The translations under genes and the position numbers were made by a program. Positions 26,478-35,696 of a stretch of DNA of 48,394 nucleotides are shown piece after piece. Where the stretch lies: the NCBI GenBank assembly GCA_023666645.1, contig JAMPBP010000009.1:1-48394 (forward strand), written 5' to 3'. Each line of letters begins with the position of its first letter. Within the stretch, counting starts at the first letter, position 1. Source of the DNA: Clostridiales bacterium (GTDB taxonomy: Bacteria; Bacteroidota; Bacteroidia; Bacteroidales; Muribaculaceae). The notes under the pieces were generated by a model that saw only the letters and a program-made list of their open reading frames with translations, did no database searches and had not been told where the DNA came from.

Positions 26478-26486
26478 TATCTTCGC
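26472..26486 (+). promoter_or_regulatory. Possible promoter of the acidic-protein gene
   Basis: TATCTTCG (26479-26486), one base off TAnnTTTG, lies about 40 bases before the ATG at 26526 and overlaps the stop region of the preceding gene. No TTG is found at the right distance, so support is modest. Confidence 0.3.
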
Positions 26487-26525
26487 ATCGTAAACAGTTC
26501 CATTACTCCGTTTAAATCCCTGACT

Positions 26526-27413
26526 ATGAATCAACAACCCGACCAATTATCAAAATTACTACTTGAAGCCGACGGTCTATTGCTATTGCTCCACCGCCAC
26601 AGAGATGAAACACCTATCGATGCGATCAAACTTCTGCGCCGCAAGCTGGAACTGATACTTGCACTCACCGAGGGTCTCGATGATGATAATGATGATGATG
26701 AGCCCCAACATGCTGTCGAAAGCGTCGGAGAGTATATAGAAGATACGATTGAGAATCCTTCATTCGGTGAAGACGACACTAAAGCAGTTGTCTCCAATGA
26801 CAGTACGACTCCTGACGATGTGACTGAAGATGTTTGCGAGGAAACCCCAAGCGATGATACAAAGCAGGACTCAACCACAGAAGAGCAAATTGAAGACAAT
26901 GTCCAGACCTCGGTTGAAATTCTTGAAAACGAAAAGGTTGAGCTACATGATTCGACCGATACTGGGCAAATCGCATTTGTTGAGGAATGTGAGGAACCAA
27001 TGTTCTATGAACAGAGCATAGTTGAAATGCCCGAGGATTCAGACACTGATATGCACACGAAAACGGAGCCAAAGCCAGAACAGGAGAACGAGCCACAACA
27101 GGAACATGAGTCCGTACCCGAAATGGCTGTTTCACGCCACACATATATAATAAAGGAGCCTGATGATCTGTCTCAATTGCATCACGCGCCCCGACGCTCC
27201 ATATCAACTGTATTCAACCTAAACGATAAGTTCCGTTTCCGCCGCGAACTGTTTGCCAACAGCGATGCCCAATATGTTGAATGCTTGGATATTCTGTCGG
27301 CTATGGCATCGCTCGATGAGGCCCGGGAATATCTTGTTGATGACCTTAAGTGGAATCCAGAGAATGAGGATGTCAAAGCATTCTTGGAATTACTCACCAA
27401 CTATTACAAATAG
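26526..27413 (+). CDS. Acidic protein of unknown function
   Basis: 295 residues in three parts: a helical N-terminus (1-53, with LEADGLLLLLHRHRDE and KLLRRKLELILALTEG), a long highly acidic, probably disordered linker (about 54-205, rich in Asp, Glu, Ser and Thr), and a conserved-looking C-terminal domain (about 208-295) with FNLNDKFRFRRELFANSDA and DDLKWNPENEDVKAFLELL. No signal peptide or membrane span, so cytoplasmic. I recall the C-terminal pattern in uncharacterised Bacteroidales proteins but know no function. It is 10 bases upstream of rsmI, so co-transcribed with it. Confidence 0.8.
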   Translation: MNQQPDQLSKLLLEADGLLLLLHRHRDETPIDAIKLLRRKLELILALTEGLDDDNDDDEPQHAVESVGEYIEDTIENPSFGEDDTKAVVSNDSTTPDDVTEDVCEETPSDDTKQDSTTEEQIEDNVQTSVEILENEKVELHDSTDTGQIAFVEECEEPMFYEQSIVEMPEDSDTDMHTKTEPKPEQENEPQQEHESVPEMAVSRHTYIIKEPDDLSQLHHAPRRSISTVFNLNDKFRFRRELFANSDAQYVECLDILSAMASLDEAREYLVDDLKWNPENEDVKAFLELLTNYYK

Positions 27414-27423
27414 ACGACAGCCC

Positions 27424-28146
27424 ATGACTGGAAAACTTTTCATCGTTCCAACACCGGTAGGGAATCTGCAGGACATGTCGCCACGAGCTATCGACACATT
27501 GTCCCAAGCATCGTTGATACTCGCAGAGGACACTCGCACGAGTGGAATACTCATGAAACAATTCAACATCACAACACCTCTGGAGAGTCACCACAAATAT
27601 AACGAGCACGAGACTATTGTCTCCATAATCAAACGACTTGAACAAGGTCAAAATATTGCTTTGATATCAGACGCCGGAACTCCCGGTATCTCTGATCCCG
27701 GATTCCTATTATCGCGGGGGTGTCGCGAGGCCGGCATTGAGGTTGAAACCTTGCCTGGTCCCACCGCCTTTGTTCCGGCTCTTGTAAACTCAGGATTACC
27801 ATGCGACAGATTTGTCTTTGAGGGTTTCCTTCCTCAAAAAAAAGGTAGAGCATCACGCGTTGAGACACTGGCCAAGGATCCACGCACATTCATCATCTAC
27901 GAATCACCACTAAGGCTTGTCAAAACACTCGAACAACTGGCTCTGGCATGTGGTGGCGATCGCCAGGCCTCGGTATCCCGAGAGATTTCAAAGATACATA
28001 ACCAGACAATCAACGCAACACTCGAACAACTCATTGTTCACTTCAAAGAAAACAATCCCCGTGGGGAAATTGTTATAGTCGTAGCTGGCAATACCGATAA
28101 TGACCAGCCCCGTATTCATCAAAACAAATATCGACAACAACAATGA
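27424..28146 (+). CDS. rsmI: 16S rRNA 2'-O-methyltransferase RsmI
   Basis: SAM-dependent enzyme that methylates the ribose of C1402 in 16S rRNA at the decoding centre. 240 residues from the ATG at 27424; a longer frame from 27253 runs inside the preceding gene and is not used. Tetrapyrrole-methylase fold motifs: IVPTPVGNLQDMSPRA (7-22), LAEDTRTSG (37-45), LISDAGTPGISDPG (78-91), PGPTAFVPALVNSGLP and FEGFLPQKKGRAS. The C-terminus is shorter than in the E. coli enzyme (286 residues). It overlaps the next gene by 4 bases. Confidence 0.95.
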   Translation: MTGKLFIVPTPVGNLQDMSPRAIDTLSQASLILAEDTRTSGILMKQFNITTPLESHHKYNEHETIVSIIKRLEQGQNIALISDAGTPGISDPGFLLSRGCREAGIEVETLPGPTAFVPALVNSGLPCDRFVFEGFLPQKKGRASRVETLAKDPRTFIIYESPLRLVKTLEQLALACGGDRQASVSREISKIHNQTINATLEQLIVHFKENNPRGEIVIVVAGNTDNDQPRIHQNKYRQQQ

Positions 28147-29015
28147 AACGTTATTTTACAATTCCGGCACTCTCTCTTGTCATTCTTGCTTCATGCTCAG
28201 GAGAAAAGACTCAACCCCAGCAGTCAACTGAAGAAACATTGAAACTCACCCAAAGTGAGCTTGCCCAGGCTATTGCCGATCAGGACAGCCTGTTGACGCT
28301 TATGAACGATATTTCGGCCGGAATGACCCAGATCAAAGAGTTGGAAAAAATCCTCGCGACGCCGTCATCGGTCAATTCTGAAATTCCAGATAACCGCCAA
28401 CAGATTAAAGATGATATAATCGCTATTCAAAATGAGTTACAGTCACGTCGTGACCGTCTCGATGCCCTTGAGAAAAAATTGCGTAATTCTCAAAATCAGA
28501 ACTCAACACTCAAAAAATCAATCGAGACTCTACGAGCGCAGATCAATGATCAGGAAAATACAATATCTACACTGAGAGAGTCTCTTGCAAAAGCCAACAT
28601 TCACATCGAGAAACTCACACACAATGTAGACTCCCTCGCCTCAACTGTCGCTATAGTCAATCAGGAACGCGAGGAAATCGAGAATCAAAACGCCCTGCTG
28701 GCCAACGAGCTCGCCACATGCTACTATGCACTCGGCAATAAAACCGAACTCAAAGACCACAAACTCATCGAGACAGGATTCCTGCGCAAAACCAAGGTAA
28801 TGCCCAACGACTTTGAGACTACATATTTCACCAAAGCCGATAAGCGCACACTCTCACTTCTTCCACTTCACTCGAAAAAAGCAAAAGTCCTGACAAATCA
28901 ACCGTCTGACTCCTACAGTATCGAAGAAGACCAGCAAGGCGTAAAAAGTCTTCGCATTACCAACCCCGACCGGTTCTGGTCAGTATCCAATTTCCTGATC
29001 ATCCAGATTGACTGA
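28143..29015 (+). CDS. Coiled-coil lipoprotein
   Basis: 290 residues with a lipoprotein signal peptide: lipobox LASC, acylated C18. Residues 25-205 are strongly heptad-like and almost free of proline, for example LDALEKKLRNSQNQNSTLKK and the later QINDQENTISTLRESLAKAN, indicating a long coiled coil. The C-terminal 85 residues form a small domain (GFLRKTKVMPNDFETTYFTK, SLRITNPDRFWSVSNFLIIQ). The protein would be anchored to the inner or outer membrane with a rod in the periplasm. Function unknown; the 4-bp overlap with rsmI shows co-transcription rather than a shared role. Confidence 0.8.
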   Translation: MKRYFTIPALSLVILASCSGEKTQPQQSTEETLKLTQSELAQAIADQDSLLTLMNDISAGMTQIKELEKILATPSSVNSEIPDNRQQIKDDIIAIQNELQSRRDRLDALEKKLRNSQNQNSTLKKSIETLRAQINDQENTISTLRESLAKANIHIEKLTHNVDSLASTVAIVNQEREEIENQNALLANELATCYYALGNKTELKDHKLIETGFLRKTKVMPNDFETTYFTKADKRTLSLLPLHSKKAKVLTNQPSDSYSIEEDQQGVKSLRITNPDRFWSVSNFLIIQID

Positions 29016-29079
29016 TTGAAATTTCCATACAATCACAATCCAATATTTCCACTCTCCAACAATATGAATTATTATACCA

Positions 29080-29139
29080 TTGGAACATCGACTTTTCTGG
29101 GAAAACATTACATATCCAAGGATTAAGTCGATGTTCCAA
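29080..29139. repeat. 15-bp inverted repeat before DUF4954 gene
   Basis: TTGGAACATCGACTT (29080-29094) is perfectly inverted at 29125-29139, with a 30-base centre. It sits in the 228-base gap between the lipoprotein and DUF4954 genes. No T run follows, so a terminator role is weak. It may be a leader hairpin or binding site. The rest of the gap shows nothing recognisable. Confidence 0.5.
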
Positions 29140-29243
29140 GCCGCTAATAAACAAAACCTTCCTGACACTTACATATGCGGTCAGATGGTTCCAATAGGTC
29201 TCATGACCAACGCATCACATAAATACCCAATTATAGTAACAAC

Positions 29244-31241
29244 ATGGAAAAATTTGATTCAACCCTCTATCGTCAGCTCTCTGATTATGAGATTTCGGTT
29301 CTAAAAACGCGTGGATGTACAGCAACCGACTGGAATACAGTCAGAGTCAGCACCAGAGGATTCAATCCAGAAAGACTAACAAAAGTTGAGTTTTCAGGCG
29401 AAGTGAACATAGGACTGCTTGAAGGGACATTCAATCGCGAAGGAGGCTTGGTACGCCACAGCTCCATATCTGATGCTTCATTGCACAATGTCACAATAGG
29501 AGATGGAGTGCTCATACGTCATGTTGCCAACTACATCGCCAATTACAAGATAGGAGACAATGCCTATATCGATAATATCAACTGCCTTGTCGGGTCCCTG
29601 AATTCGACATTCGGCATAGGGACCGAAGTTTCGGTACTTAATGAAACCGGAGGCCGTGAAGTGCCGATATACGAGAACCTATCGGCTCAAACAGCTTATC
29701 TCATTGCCATGTATCGCCATAATAATGACATGGTAACCAAATTGATAAATATGATCAAGGAGCATGCCGAATTGCTCAGAGGGTCATGTGGACAAGTAGG
29801 ATGTAATGCCGAAATCATAAACTGTGGCACAATTACCGATGTAAATATAGGAGATTACGCCAAGATTAAAGGTGCTACACGATTGCGCGACGGTGTTATC
29901 GTCGGTTCAAGCACCGACCCTGTCAACGTGGGTCGGGATGTCATAGCCGAGGGATTCGTCTTTGCCGCAGGGAGCCGTGTCGATGACGGAGCCGTAGTGC
30001 ACCATTGCTTTGTGGGTCAGGCATCAATACTTTCACATCTCTTTTCAGCCCACGACTCGCTGTTTTTTGCAAACTGTAATTGCGAGAATGGTGAAGCTGC
30101 AGCAATATTCGGCGGCCCATACACCGTCACAATGCACAAATCAAGCTTGCTCATAGCAGGAATTTTCTCATTTCTCAACGCTGGTTCAGGATCAAACCAA
30201 AGCAACCATATGTATAAACTTGGTCCAATACATCAAGGAGTCGTCGAAAGAGGATCCAAAACCACCAGCGATTCCTATCTGCTTTGGCCGGCTAAGATTG
30301 GAGCATTCTCACTCGTGATGGGAAGACATGTCAATCACCCCGACACGTCACGCCTTCCTTTCTCCTACCTCATCGAGAACAAAAATGAATCATTCCTTGT
30401 GCCAGGTGTGAACCTACGCAGCGTAGGAACAATCCGTGATGCCCAGAAATGGCCTAAGCGCGATCGCCGTCGTGATCCCAACCACCTGGATATGATCAAC
30501 TTCAATCTACTGAGTCCATACACTATAGGCAAAATGATTGATGGTATCTCATTACTTGATAATCTTGAGCGCACCGCTGGAATGACCGCAAATCGATTTT
30601 CTTTCCAGGCAATGACCATCGAGGCTCATGCACTGCGCCGTGGACGCCTGTACTACCGTATGGCAATAGACAAATTCATGGGCAATTCAATAATTCATCG
30701 CCTGGGCGACCAGCCAGTGAAAAACGATGAAACTCTGCAGCAAATCCTTGCTCCCAATCACAAAGATGGCAATGGGCGTTGGGTCGACATTTGCGGAATG
30801 TTTGCCCCCAAATCAGTGATTGACGAGATTGCCTCCTCGATTGCCACTGGCAAGTTAAAGACGCTCGATGAACTTGAACAACATTGGAGACAGGTTCATT
30901 CAGATTACTACGATATGGAGTGGACCTGGGTGTGTGATCACATAGAGGAGTGGTATGGAAAACCTCTGTGTGAAATCACCAAAGCTGATATTTCCATAAT
31001 CGTGGACCGATGGCTCAAGAGTGTCACCGACCTCGACCACATGCTCCTGGACGATGCCCGCAAGGAATTCTCACTCCAATCTCGCACCGGTTTTGGCATC
31101 GATGACCCATCAGGCGACTCTGATGATGACTTCTGTTCAGTGAGGGGAGAGTTTGACTCCGACCCATTTGTACGTATGGTAAAAGACCATATCGTAACAA
31201 AATCGGCACTCGCAACCAAAGCAAAATCGCTTGTAAAGTAA
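29244..31241 (+). CDS. DUF4954 family left-handed beta-helix protein
   Basis: 665 residues. The first 60% shows hexapeptide-like repeats of a left-handed beta-helix (HSSISDASLHNVTIGDGVLI, HVANYIANYKIGDNAYIDNI, the later CGTITDVNIGDYAKIKGATR), as in acyl- and nucleotidyl-transferases of the LpxA/GlmU type. The C-terminal part is helical, with WTWVCDHIEEWYGKPLCEIT. The family is Bacteroidota-centred and its reaction is unknown; a sugar-nucleotide or acyl-transfer role is a structural guess. No signal peptide, so cytoplasmic. Many conserved Asn/His/Cys (HHCFVGQASILSHLFSAHDS, FANCNCENGEAAAIFGGP) suggest a real active site. Followed by its own terminator. Confidence 0.85.
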   Translation: MEKFDSTLYRQLSDYEISVLKTRGCTATDWNTVRVSTRGFNPERLTKVEFSGEVNIGLLEGTFNREGGLVRHSSISDASLHNVTIGDGVLIRHVANYIANYKIGDNAYIDNINCLVGSLNSTFGIGTEVSVLNETGGREVPIYENLSAQTAYLIAMYRHNNDMVTKLINMIKEHAELLRGSCGQVGCNAEIINCGTITDVNIGDYAKIKGATRLRDGVIVGSSTDPVNVGRDVIAEGFVFAAGSRVDDGAVVHHCFVGQASILSHLFSAHDSLFFANCNCENGEAAAIFGGPYTVTMHKSSLLIAGIFSFLNAGSGSNQSNHMYKLGPIHQGVVERGSKTTSDSYLLWPAKIGAFSLVMGRHVNHPDTSRLPFSYLIENKNESFLVPGVNLRSVGTIRDAQKWPKRDRRRDPNHLDMINFNLLSPYTIGKMIDGISLLDNLERTAGMTANRFSFQAMTIEAHALRRGRLYYRMAIDKFMGNSIIHRLGDQPVKNDETLQQILAPNHKDGNGRWVDICGMFAPKSVIDEIASSIATGKLKTLDELEQHWRQVHSDYYDMEWTWVCDHIEEWYGKPLCEITKADISIIVDRWLKSVTDLDHMLLDDARKEFSLQSRTGFGIDDPSGDSDDDFCSVRGEFDSDPFVRMVKDHIVTKSALATKAKSLVK

Positions 31242-31252
31242 CGCATAACTCA

Positions 31253-31288
31253 GAGTGACTCCAAGGGCAATCCTTGGAGTCACTCTTT
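31253..31288 (+). terminator. Intrinsic terminator after DUF4954 gene
   Basis: GAGTGACTCCAAGG (31253-31266) and CCTTGGAGTCACTC (31272-31285) form a perfect 14-bp stem with a 5-base loop, followed by TTT. It insulates the DUF4954 gene from mutA. Confidence 0.8.
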
Positions 31289-31410
31289 ATATCACCGACC
31301 AATATTGAGAGTCAGCAGCATTATTACCCCGATATAAAAGTCTAATGATCAAAAACATAACACATAGTATCCCGGCATTGTGATTATATGACAAATAAGC
31401 CCACACAATA

Positions 31411-31441
31411 TTGTTTAAGTCATTTAAAGTTATTATCTTTG
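31411..31441 (+). promoter_or_regulatory. Promoter of mutA-mutB
   Basis: TTG (31411-31413), 20 bases, TATCTTTG (31434-31441), an exact match to the Bacteroidota pattern. The RNA would start near 31448, giving a leader of about 28 bases, too short to contain a cobalamin riboswitch. Confidence 0.7.
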
Positions 31442-31475
31442 CCCTAAAATAATTAAATCTATTTAATTACCAATC

Positions 31476-33332
31476 ATGGCAGAAAATAAAGAAAAACTAT
31501 TTGACCAGTTTCCAGCTGTTTCTACCGAAGAATGGCGCGCAAAGGTCGACGTTGACCTCAAAGGCGTTCCGTTTGAGAAAAAGCTGGTGTGGAGAACAAA
31601 CGAAGGGTTCAACGTTCAACCCATGTACCGTCTCGAGGACATAGCCGACCTTAAGACCACCGATTCTCTTCCCGGAGAGTATCCCTATGTGCGCGGCACC
31701 CGCGACAACAACAATTGGCTCACCCGTCAAGAGATAATTGCAGCCAATCCTCAAGAGGCAAATGCCACAGCTCTTGAAGTTCTAACTAAGGGAGTCAATT
31801 CTATAGCGTTCAATGTCAAAGACCCGTCATTGGAGACTCTCGAGACACTACTCAACGCCATCGATTTACAAGCAGTTGAAATAAACTTCACCTGTTGTCC
31901 CGGCAAGGCGATTGAATTAGCCGCCAATCTTGTAAAATATCTCAAGGCCAATAATGCCACTGAATACTTCAAAGGTTCAATCGATTTCAATCCCCTCAAG
32001 CGCTCCCTTAAGCACGGTTCAGGTATTCCTGCCGATATCGTAGCGCAGGCCAAGACTTTAATTGCAACAGTAACAGATGTTCCAGGACTACGCGTTCTTT
32101 CCGTCAACTCAGTGATGCTCAATAATGCCGGTGCCTATATTTTCCAAGAGCTCGGCTATGCACTTTCATGGGGTGCTCAATGGCTCACATCGCTCACTGA
32201 TGCGGGACTCGACATTGACACCGTGGCATGCCGTGTGAAATTCAACATGGGCATTTCATCCAACTATTTCATGGAACTCGCAAAATTCCGTGCCGCACGT
32301 ATGCTTTGGGCCCAGATAGTAAAGCAATATGCGCCCAAGTGTGACTGTGCATGTAAAATGGTTGTTCATGCAGCTACATCTCGCTTCAACCAGACGATTT
32401 ATGATGCACACGTGAACCTACTACGCAGCCAGACAGAGTCAATGTCGGCAGCTCTTGCCGGTGTCGATTCTATTACTACAACACCTTTCGACACCCCATA
32501 CAAGACTCCCGATTCATTCTCTGAGCGTATTGCCCGCAATCAGCAATTCCTTCTTAAGGAAGAGAGCCATCTTGACAAGGTGGTTGATCCCGCCGGTGGT
32601 TCTTACTATGTTGAAACTCTTACCGTTTCTTTGGCCAACGAGGCATGGAAACTTTTCCTTGACATCGAGGATAAAGGTGGTTTCTTCTCTTCGGTCGACA
32701 ATGGAGATATACAGAAGACAGTCAACGCTTCCAACAAGAAACGACACACCGACATGGCCCGCCGCAAGGAAATTCTACTCGGAACAAACCAGTATCCCAA
32801 CTTCAATGAGATGGCTGCTGAAAAGATTGAAAAGGCATCAGGCAAGTGTGGCTGTGGTTGCAATCACGAGGATAACTTCAATGAGGAGCATGCACTCGAT
32901 ATGTCGCGTCAGGCAAGTGACTTTGAAGAACTGCGACTCGCTACCGAGCATGCAGCCAACCGTCCCAAGGTATTCATGCTTACTATAGGCAATCTCGCCA
33001 TGCGTCTGGCTCGAGCTCAGTTCTCGTCCAACTTCTTCGGTTGTGCCGGTTATCAGATTATCGACAACATAGGCTTCGAGACAGTCAATGATGGAGTGAA
33101 AGCCGCAATTGAAGCCCAAGCTGATGTCATTGTACTATGCTCCAGCGATGATGAATATGCCACATTCGCACCTGAAGCGTTCAAACTCATCGATGGCAAG
33201 GCCGAATTTGTAGTGGCCGGTGCACCAGCCTGCACTGAAGAGCTTCAAGCTCAGGGTATCACTAACTTTATACACGTGCGTAGCAATGTCCTTGAGACCC
33301 TCCAGGCTTTCAACGCTAAACTTCTTAAATAA
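31476..33332 (+). CDS. mutA: Methylmalonyl-CoA mutase small subunit
   Basis: Structural subunit of the B12-dependent enzyme that interconverts succinyl-CoA and (R)-methylmalonyl-CoA on the way to propionate. 618 residues. The TIM-barrel domain shows the family segments GAYIFQELGYALSWGAQWLT and FNMGISSNYFMELAKFRAAR. The C-terminal B12-like domain lacks the DxHxxG histidine motif, as expected for the non-catalytic subunit (RLARAQFSSNFFGCAGYQII instead). Two cysteine clusters, KCDCACK near 288-294 and KCGCGCNHE near 456-464, are unusual for the family at large. It is followed 10 bases later by mutB. Confidence 0.95.
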   Translation: MAENKEKLFDQFPAVSTEEWRAKVDVDLKGVPFEKKLVWRTNEGFNVQPMYRLEDIADLKTTDSLPGEYPYVRGTRDNNNWLTRQEIIAANPQEANATALEVLTKGVNSIAFNVKDPSLETLETLLNAIDLQAVEINFTCCPGKAIELAANLVKYLKANNATEYFKGSIDFNPLKRSLKHGSGIPADIVAQAKTLIATVTDVPGLRVLSVNSVMLNNAGAYIFQELGYALSWGAQWLTSLTDAGLDIDTVACRVKFNMGISSNYFMELAKFRAARMLWAQIVKQYAPKCDCACKMVVHAATSRFNQTIYDAHVNLLRSQTESMSAALAGVDSITTTPFDTPYKTPDSFSERIARNQQFLLKEESHLDKVVDPAGGSYYVETLTVSLANEAWKLFLDIEDKGGFFSSVDNGDIQKTVNASNKKRHTDMARRKEILLGTNQYPNFNEMAAEKIEKASGKCGCGCNHEDNFNEEHALDMSRQASDFEELRLATEHAANRPKVFMLTIGNLAMRLARAQFSSNFFGCAGYQIIDNIGFETVNDGVKAAIEAQADVIVLCSSDDEYATFAPEAFKLIDGKAEFVVAGAPACTEELQAQGITNFIHVRSNVLETLQAFNAKLLK

Positions 33333-33341
33333 ATCTGCAGC

Positions 33342-35483
33342 ATGAAACCCGATTTTAAAGCTATCAATATCACTGCCGATGCTTTCAACGGCCACAAAGC
33401 TGCTGTTGTTGCCGGCGAAGAGTGGATCACTCCCGAACTTATCCCCGTTAAACCTATTTATACCAAGGCCGATCTTGAAGGCATGGAACACCTCAACTAT
33501 GTTGCCGGTATACCTCCATTCCTTCGTGGACCTTACAGCGGTATGTATGCCATGCGTCCGTGGACAATCAGGCAATATGCCGGTTTCTCTACCGCTGCTG
33601 AGTCCAACGCCTTTTATCGTCGCAATCTTGCATCAGGTCAGAAAGGACTTTCGGTTGCTTTTGACCTTGCCACACACCGTGGATATGATGCTGACCATGA
33701 ACGCGTAGTTGGCGATGTAGGTAAAGCCGGTGTTTCCATATGCACGCTCGATGACATGAAAGTGCTCTTTGATGGTATTCCTTTGAACAAGATGTCGGTA
33801 TCGATGACAATGAATGGTGCAGTACTCCCAGTACTCGCATTCTATATCAATGCAGGTCTTGAGCAGGGAGCCAAACTTGAAGAGATGGCCGGTACAATTC
33901 AGAACGATATTCTCAAGGAATTCATGGTACGTAACACCTATATTTACCCACCAGAATTCTCAATGCGCATAATTGCCGATATCTTTGAGTATACCTCGCA
34001 GAACATGCCTAAGTTCAACTCAATATCCATATCGGGCTATCACATGCAAGAAGCCGGTGCAACTTGCGACATCGAGCTTGCATATACACTTGCCGACGGT
34101 CTCGAATATCTGCGTGCCGGTGTCAATGCCGGAATGGATATCGATGCTTTCGCTCCTCGTCTTTCATTCTTCTGGGCTATAGGCATGAACTTCTTCATGG
34201 AAATCGCCAAGATGAGAGCGGCTCGTATGCTGTGGGCGAAAATTGTAAAACAATTCAATCCCAAGAATCCTAAGTCGCTTGCCCTGCGCACACACTCTCA
34301 GACATCAGGATGGTCGCTCACCGAACAAGATCCATTCAACAATGTTGGTCGCACTTGCATCGAGGCTATGGGTGCAGCTTTGGGACATACCCAGTCGCTT
34401 CACACCAACGCTCTTGACGAGGCTATCGCCCTTCCTACCGATTTTTCAGCCCGCATAGCACGTAATACTCAGATATATATTCAGGAAGAGACCTATATTA
34501 CCAAGGAAATTGACCCCTGGGCAGGTTCTTACTATGTCGAGTCTTTGACCAACGAGATAGCACATCGTGCCTGGGAACACATCCAGGAAATTGAGAAACT
34601 CGGCGGCATGGCCAAGGCTATTGAAACAGGCCTTCCAAAATTGCGCATCGAGGAAGCAGCAGCACGCACCCAAGCCCGCATCGACTCCGGACGCCAGACA
34701 ATTGTCGGCATCAACAAATATCGTCTTGACCATGAAGACCCTATCGATATTCTGGAAATCGACAATACCGAAGTGCGTAAGGAACAAATTGAGCGACTGA
34801 ACGATGTAAAAGCTCATCGCGATGAAGAGGCTGTAAAGAAGGCTCTATCCGATATTACTGAATGTGTACGATCCAAGAAGGGAAATCTCCTCGACCTTGC
34901 AGTAAAGGCTGCCGGCCTTCGTGCCACCCTTGGTGAGATATCTGATGCCTGCGAGGACGTCGTGGGCCGTTATAAAGCTGTAATACGAACAATATCAGGC
35001 GTGTATTCCAACGAGACTAAACAAGACCCCGACTTCATCAAAGCACAGAAAATGTGTGAGGAGTTTGCTAAGAAAGAAGGTCGTCAACCCCGCATCATGA
35101 TTGCAAAAATGGGTCAGGACGGTCATGACCGTGGTGCTAAAGTTGTAGCTACCGGCTATGCCGATTGCGGATTTGACGTTGATATGGGACCATTGTTCCA
35201 AACACCGGCCGAGGCTGCTCGCCAGGCTGTAGAAAATGATGTCCACATTCTTGGAGTATCATCTTTGGCTGCCGGTCACAAGACTTTGATTCCTCAGGTT
35301 ATAGCTGAGTTGAAAAAACTTGGTCGTGAAGATATCATGGTCACAGCTGGTGGAGTTATACCGGCTCAGGATTATGACTTCCTTTACAAAGCTGGAGTTG
35401 CTGCTATTTTCGGCCCCGGCACACGCATTCCGGTATCGGCAATAAAAATGATTGAATTGCTCAACGCTGCCGAGGAGGAGTAA
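33342..35483 (+). CDS. mutB: Methylmalonyl-CoA mutase large subunit
   Basis: Catalytic, adenosylcobalamin-binding subunit paired with MutA. 713 residues, as usual. The substrate-binding TIM-barrel has [20 protein letters not shown] and [16 protein letters not shown] near the N-terminus, then [18 protein letters not shown]. The C-terminal cobalamin-binding domain has the axial-ligand motif DGHDRG (D593, H595, G598), then [18 protein letters not shown] and [17 protein letters not shown]. All essential parts are intact. In Bacteroidales this enzyme works with an epimerase and decarboxylase, which are not in this window. Confidence 0.97.
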   Translation: MKPDFKAINITADAFNGHKAAVVAGEEWITPELIPVKPIYTKADLEGMEHLNYVAGIPPFLRGPYSGMYAMRPWTIRQYAGFSTAAESNAFYRRNLASGQKGLSVAFDLATHRGYDADHERVVGDVGKAGVSICTLDDMKVLFDGIPLNKMSVSMTMNGAVLPVLAFYINAGLEQGAKLEEMAGTIQNDILKEFMVRNTYIYPPEFSMRIIADIFEYTSQNMPKFNSISISGYHMQEAGATCDIELAYTLADGLEYLRAGVNAGMDIDAFAPRLSFFWAIGMNFFMEIAKMRAARMLWAKIVKQFNPKNPKSLALRTHSQTSGWSLTEQDPFNNVGRTCIEAMGAALGHTQSLHTNALDEAIALPTDFSARIARNTQIYIQEETYITKEIDPWAGSYYVESLTNEIAHRAWEHIQEIEKLGGMAKAIETGLPKLRIEEAAARTQARIDSGRQTIVGINKYRLDHEDPIDILEIDNTEVRKEQIERLNDVKAHRDEEAVKKALSDITECVRSKKGNLLDLAVKAAGLRATLGEISDACEDVVGRYKAVIRTISGVYSNETKQDPDFIKAQKMCEEFAKKEGRQPRIMIAKMGQDGHDRGAKVVATGYADCGFDVDMGPLFQTPAEAARQAVENDVHILGVSSLAAGHKTLIPQVIAELKKLGREDIMVTAGGVIPAQDYDFLYKAGVAAIFGPGTRIPVSAIKMIELLNAAEEE

Positions 35484-35516
35484 AGTCCGCACTAAGCAGT
35501 TCACAACCTATTTATA

Positions 35517-35557
35517 ACAAAGGGATGTTGGCTTTATAAAGGTCGACCTCCCTTTGT
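35517..35557 (+). terminator. Hairpin after mutB
   Basis: ACAAAGGGA (35517-35525) pairs with TCCCTTTGT (35549-35557) over 9 bp, about 35 bases after the mutB stop. The T run is poor, so it is a likely but not certain end of the mutAB transcript. Confidence 0.5.
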
Positions 35558-35577
35558 AACTATTTAATCATTGCAAT

Positions 35578-35614
35578 CAGAACAAGAAAAAGAGGGGCTC
35601 TCACGAGTGCCTCT
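35578..35614 (-). terminator. Terminator of sodB
   Basis: On the minus strand AGAGGCACTC (35614-35605) pairs with GAGCCCCTCT (35600-35591) with two mismatches, followed by TTTTTCTTGTTCTG. It lies about 80 bases past the sodB stop. Confidence 0.6.
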
Positions 35615-35696
35615 CTCTCCATTCATCACATTATGCTTACAATTGTTGCTTGTCTATCTATATCATGTTCTTTATCAAAAAGTTCATGTTATTATT

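Noticed and set aside
27253-27423. Upstream start for rsmI
   Set aside because: These codons lie inside the acidic-protein gene in another frame; homologues begin at MTGKLFIVPTP, which is 27424.
29080-29304. Plus-strand frame over the inverted repeat
   Set aside because: It overlaps the DUF4954 start in another frame and is made mostly of the repeat arms.
31286-31475. Cobalamin riboswitch ahead of the B12-dependent mutase
   Set aside because: No B12-box-like conserved core was seen, and the promoter at 31411-31441 leaves a leader of only about 28 bases.
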